A model generated the notes under the pieces. That model had not been told where the DNA came from, did not search any database, and was given only the letters and a program-made list of their open reading frames with translations. The translations under genes were made by a program, and so were the position numbers. Source: DAOTYE01 sp034434915 (lineage in GTDB: Bacteria; Chloroflexota; Dehalococcoidia; Dehalococcoidales; RBG-16-60-22). Taken from it: 49,416 nt of DNA. The stretch covers positions 1 to 49,416 of the forward strand of contig DAOTYE010000015.1 in NCBI GenBank assembly GCA_034434915.1, written 5' to 3'. Positions 49,085-49,416 of this stretch are shown piece by piece; positions within the stretch are counted from its first letter, which is position 1, and every line of letters starts with the position of its first letter.

Positions 49085-49416
49085 AGAGGCCGTTTAAAAA
49101 GTGAGGGTTGAGGTTATCCTGTTTGGTTCTGGAGAGGTGTTCAGAGCCAGGAAATTGTTATTAGGCCAAAGTCATATTCTTTGACTCCTCAATTTGAGGA
49201 TTTTAGCACCTTAACAACAGCATAAATCAGTTCACACCAGGGCATCAGTATCGCCACGGAGGCAATATTAACCCCTGACCTCTGGTAGAGGTTACTATGT
49301 TCTTTTTAAGGTTCTCTACACCCTTACCATGCAGGGCGCAGCGCGAGGTCTGGCGAGCCTCTCCGTTGCCACAGCGCCAATCCTCTTTATTACCTGAGCG
49401 CATAGGGCAAGATAAA
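49085..49416. other. Window end without a recognisable gene
   Basis: There is no supported gene in the last 330 bp. GGTTCTG pairs with CAGAGCC near 49125-49150 to make a possible hairpin. A 13-base palindrome, CCTCAATTTGAGG, lies at 49187-49199 and is followed by an A/T-rich run. The region follows a broken gene, so it may be mobile-element DNA that continues beyond the window. Confidence 0.4.

Noticed and set aside
49300..49416. A Cys-containing minus-strand translation reminiscent of a transposase zinc ribbon
   Set aside because: The cysteine spacing does not form two CxxC pairs, the frame is cut by stops, and the resemblance is too weak to report as a feature.
1..49416. tRNA genes, rRNA genes and CRISPR arrays
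   Set aside because: I looked in all gaps above 100 bp and saw no cloverleaf, rRNA signature or regular repeat-spacer series.

Overview
The window is about 49 kb of a bacterial chromosome, densely coding (about 54 genes), with moderate-to-high GC and many compact operons. Several features together point to the phylum Chloroflexota, class Dehalococcoidia. These are an 11-subunit complex I operon without nuoE/F/G, a division cluster reduced to mraZ-rsmH-ftsA-ftsZ, a 46-residue zinc-ribbon protein of the DUF5679 type, a DUF5652-type membrane protein, and the general style of the proteins. This placement is inferred from gene content; no 16S rRNA gene or tRNA was seen.

Layout. (1) 1-3.4 kb: mutL on the + strand from a promoter carrying a perfect palindrome, converging on a minus-strand run that reads comEA > comEC > lepB > pyrE > membrane-anchored nuclease (6351 down to 1730). 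(2) 6.4-9.5 kb, minus: an APC-type permease, a universal stress protein and two TrkA-type (RCK) proteins, ended by a clear intrinsic terminator. (3) 9.6-15 kb: a small helix-turn-helix gene on +, then minus-strand housekeeping genes def, priA, rplS, trmD and a mog/moaB gene. (4) 15.1-20.7 kb, plus: a consensus promoter overlapped by 10-bp-period MraZ boxes, then mraZ, rsmH, ftsA, ftsZ and a terminator, then rsmD, coaD and a ferredoxin. No peptidoglycan genes lie where they normally would. (5) 20.7-28.6 kb, minus: a MarR-type regulator with a MacAB-like export system and cvpA, and upstream of these leuS-proC. (6) 28.6-30.2 kb: small accessory genes and a membrane-anchored methyltransferase. (7) 30.4-40.6 kb, minus: nuoABCDHIJK, two small extra genes, then nuoLMN. 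(8) 40.7-49.1 kb, plus: a decayed third copy plus two intact copies of an MFS transporter in tandem, tldD-tldE, a PAC2-family protein, a GNAT acetyltransferase, mtnA, and a DNA methyltransferase broken just after its catalytic motif. The last 330 bp hold no recognisable gene.

How the parts fit. The complex I module would take electrons from a donor other than NADH and pump ions. The division block keeps the FtsA-FtsZ ring and its MraZ regulator without wall synthesis, as expected for a wall-less Dehalococcoides-like cell. The com genes suggest DNA uptake, and the nuclease in the same run is a candidate partner. The most interesting leads are the com/nuclease cluster, the split permease-Usp-RCK cluster, the two small genes inside the nuo operon, the MraZ boxes with the truncated dcw cluster, and the transporter duplication with its relic and repeated promoters.
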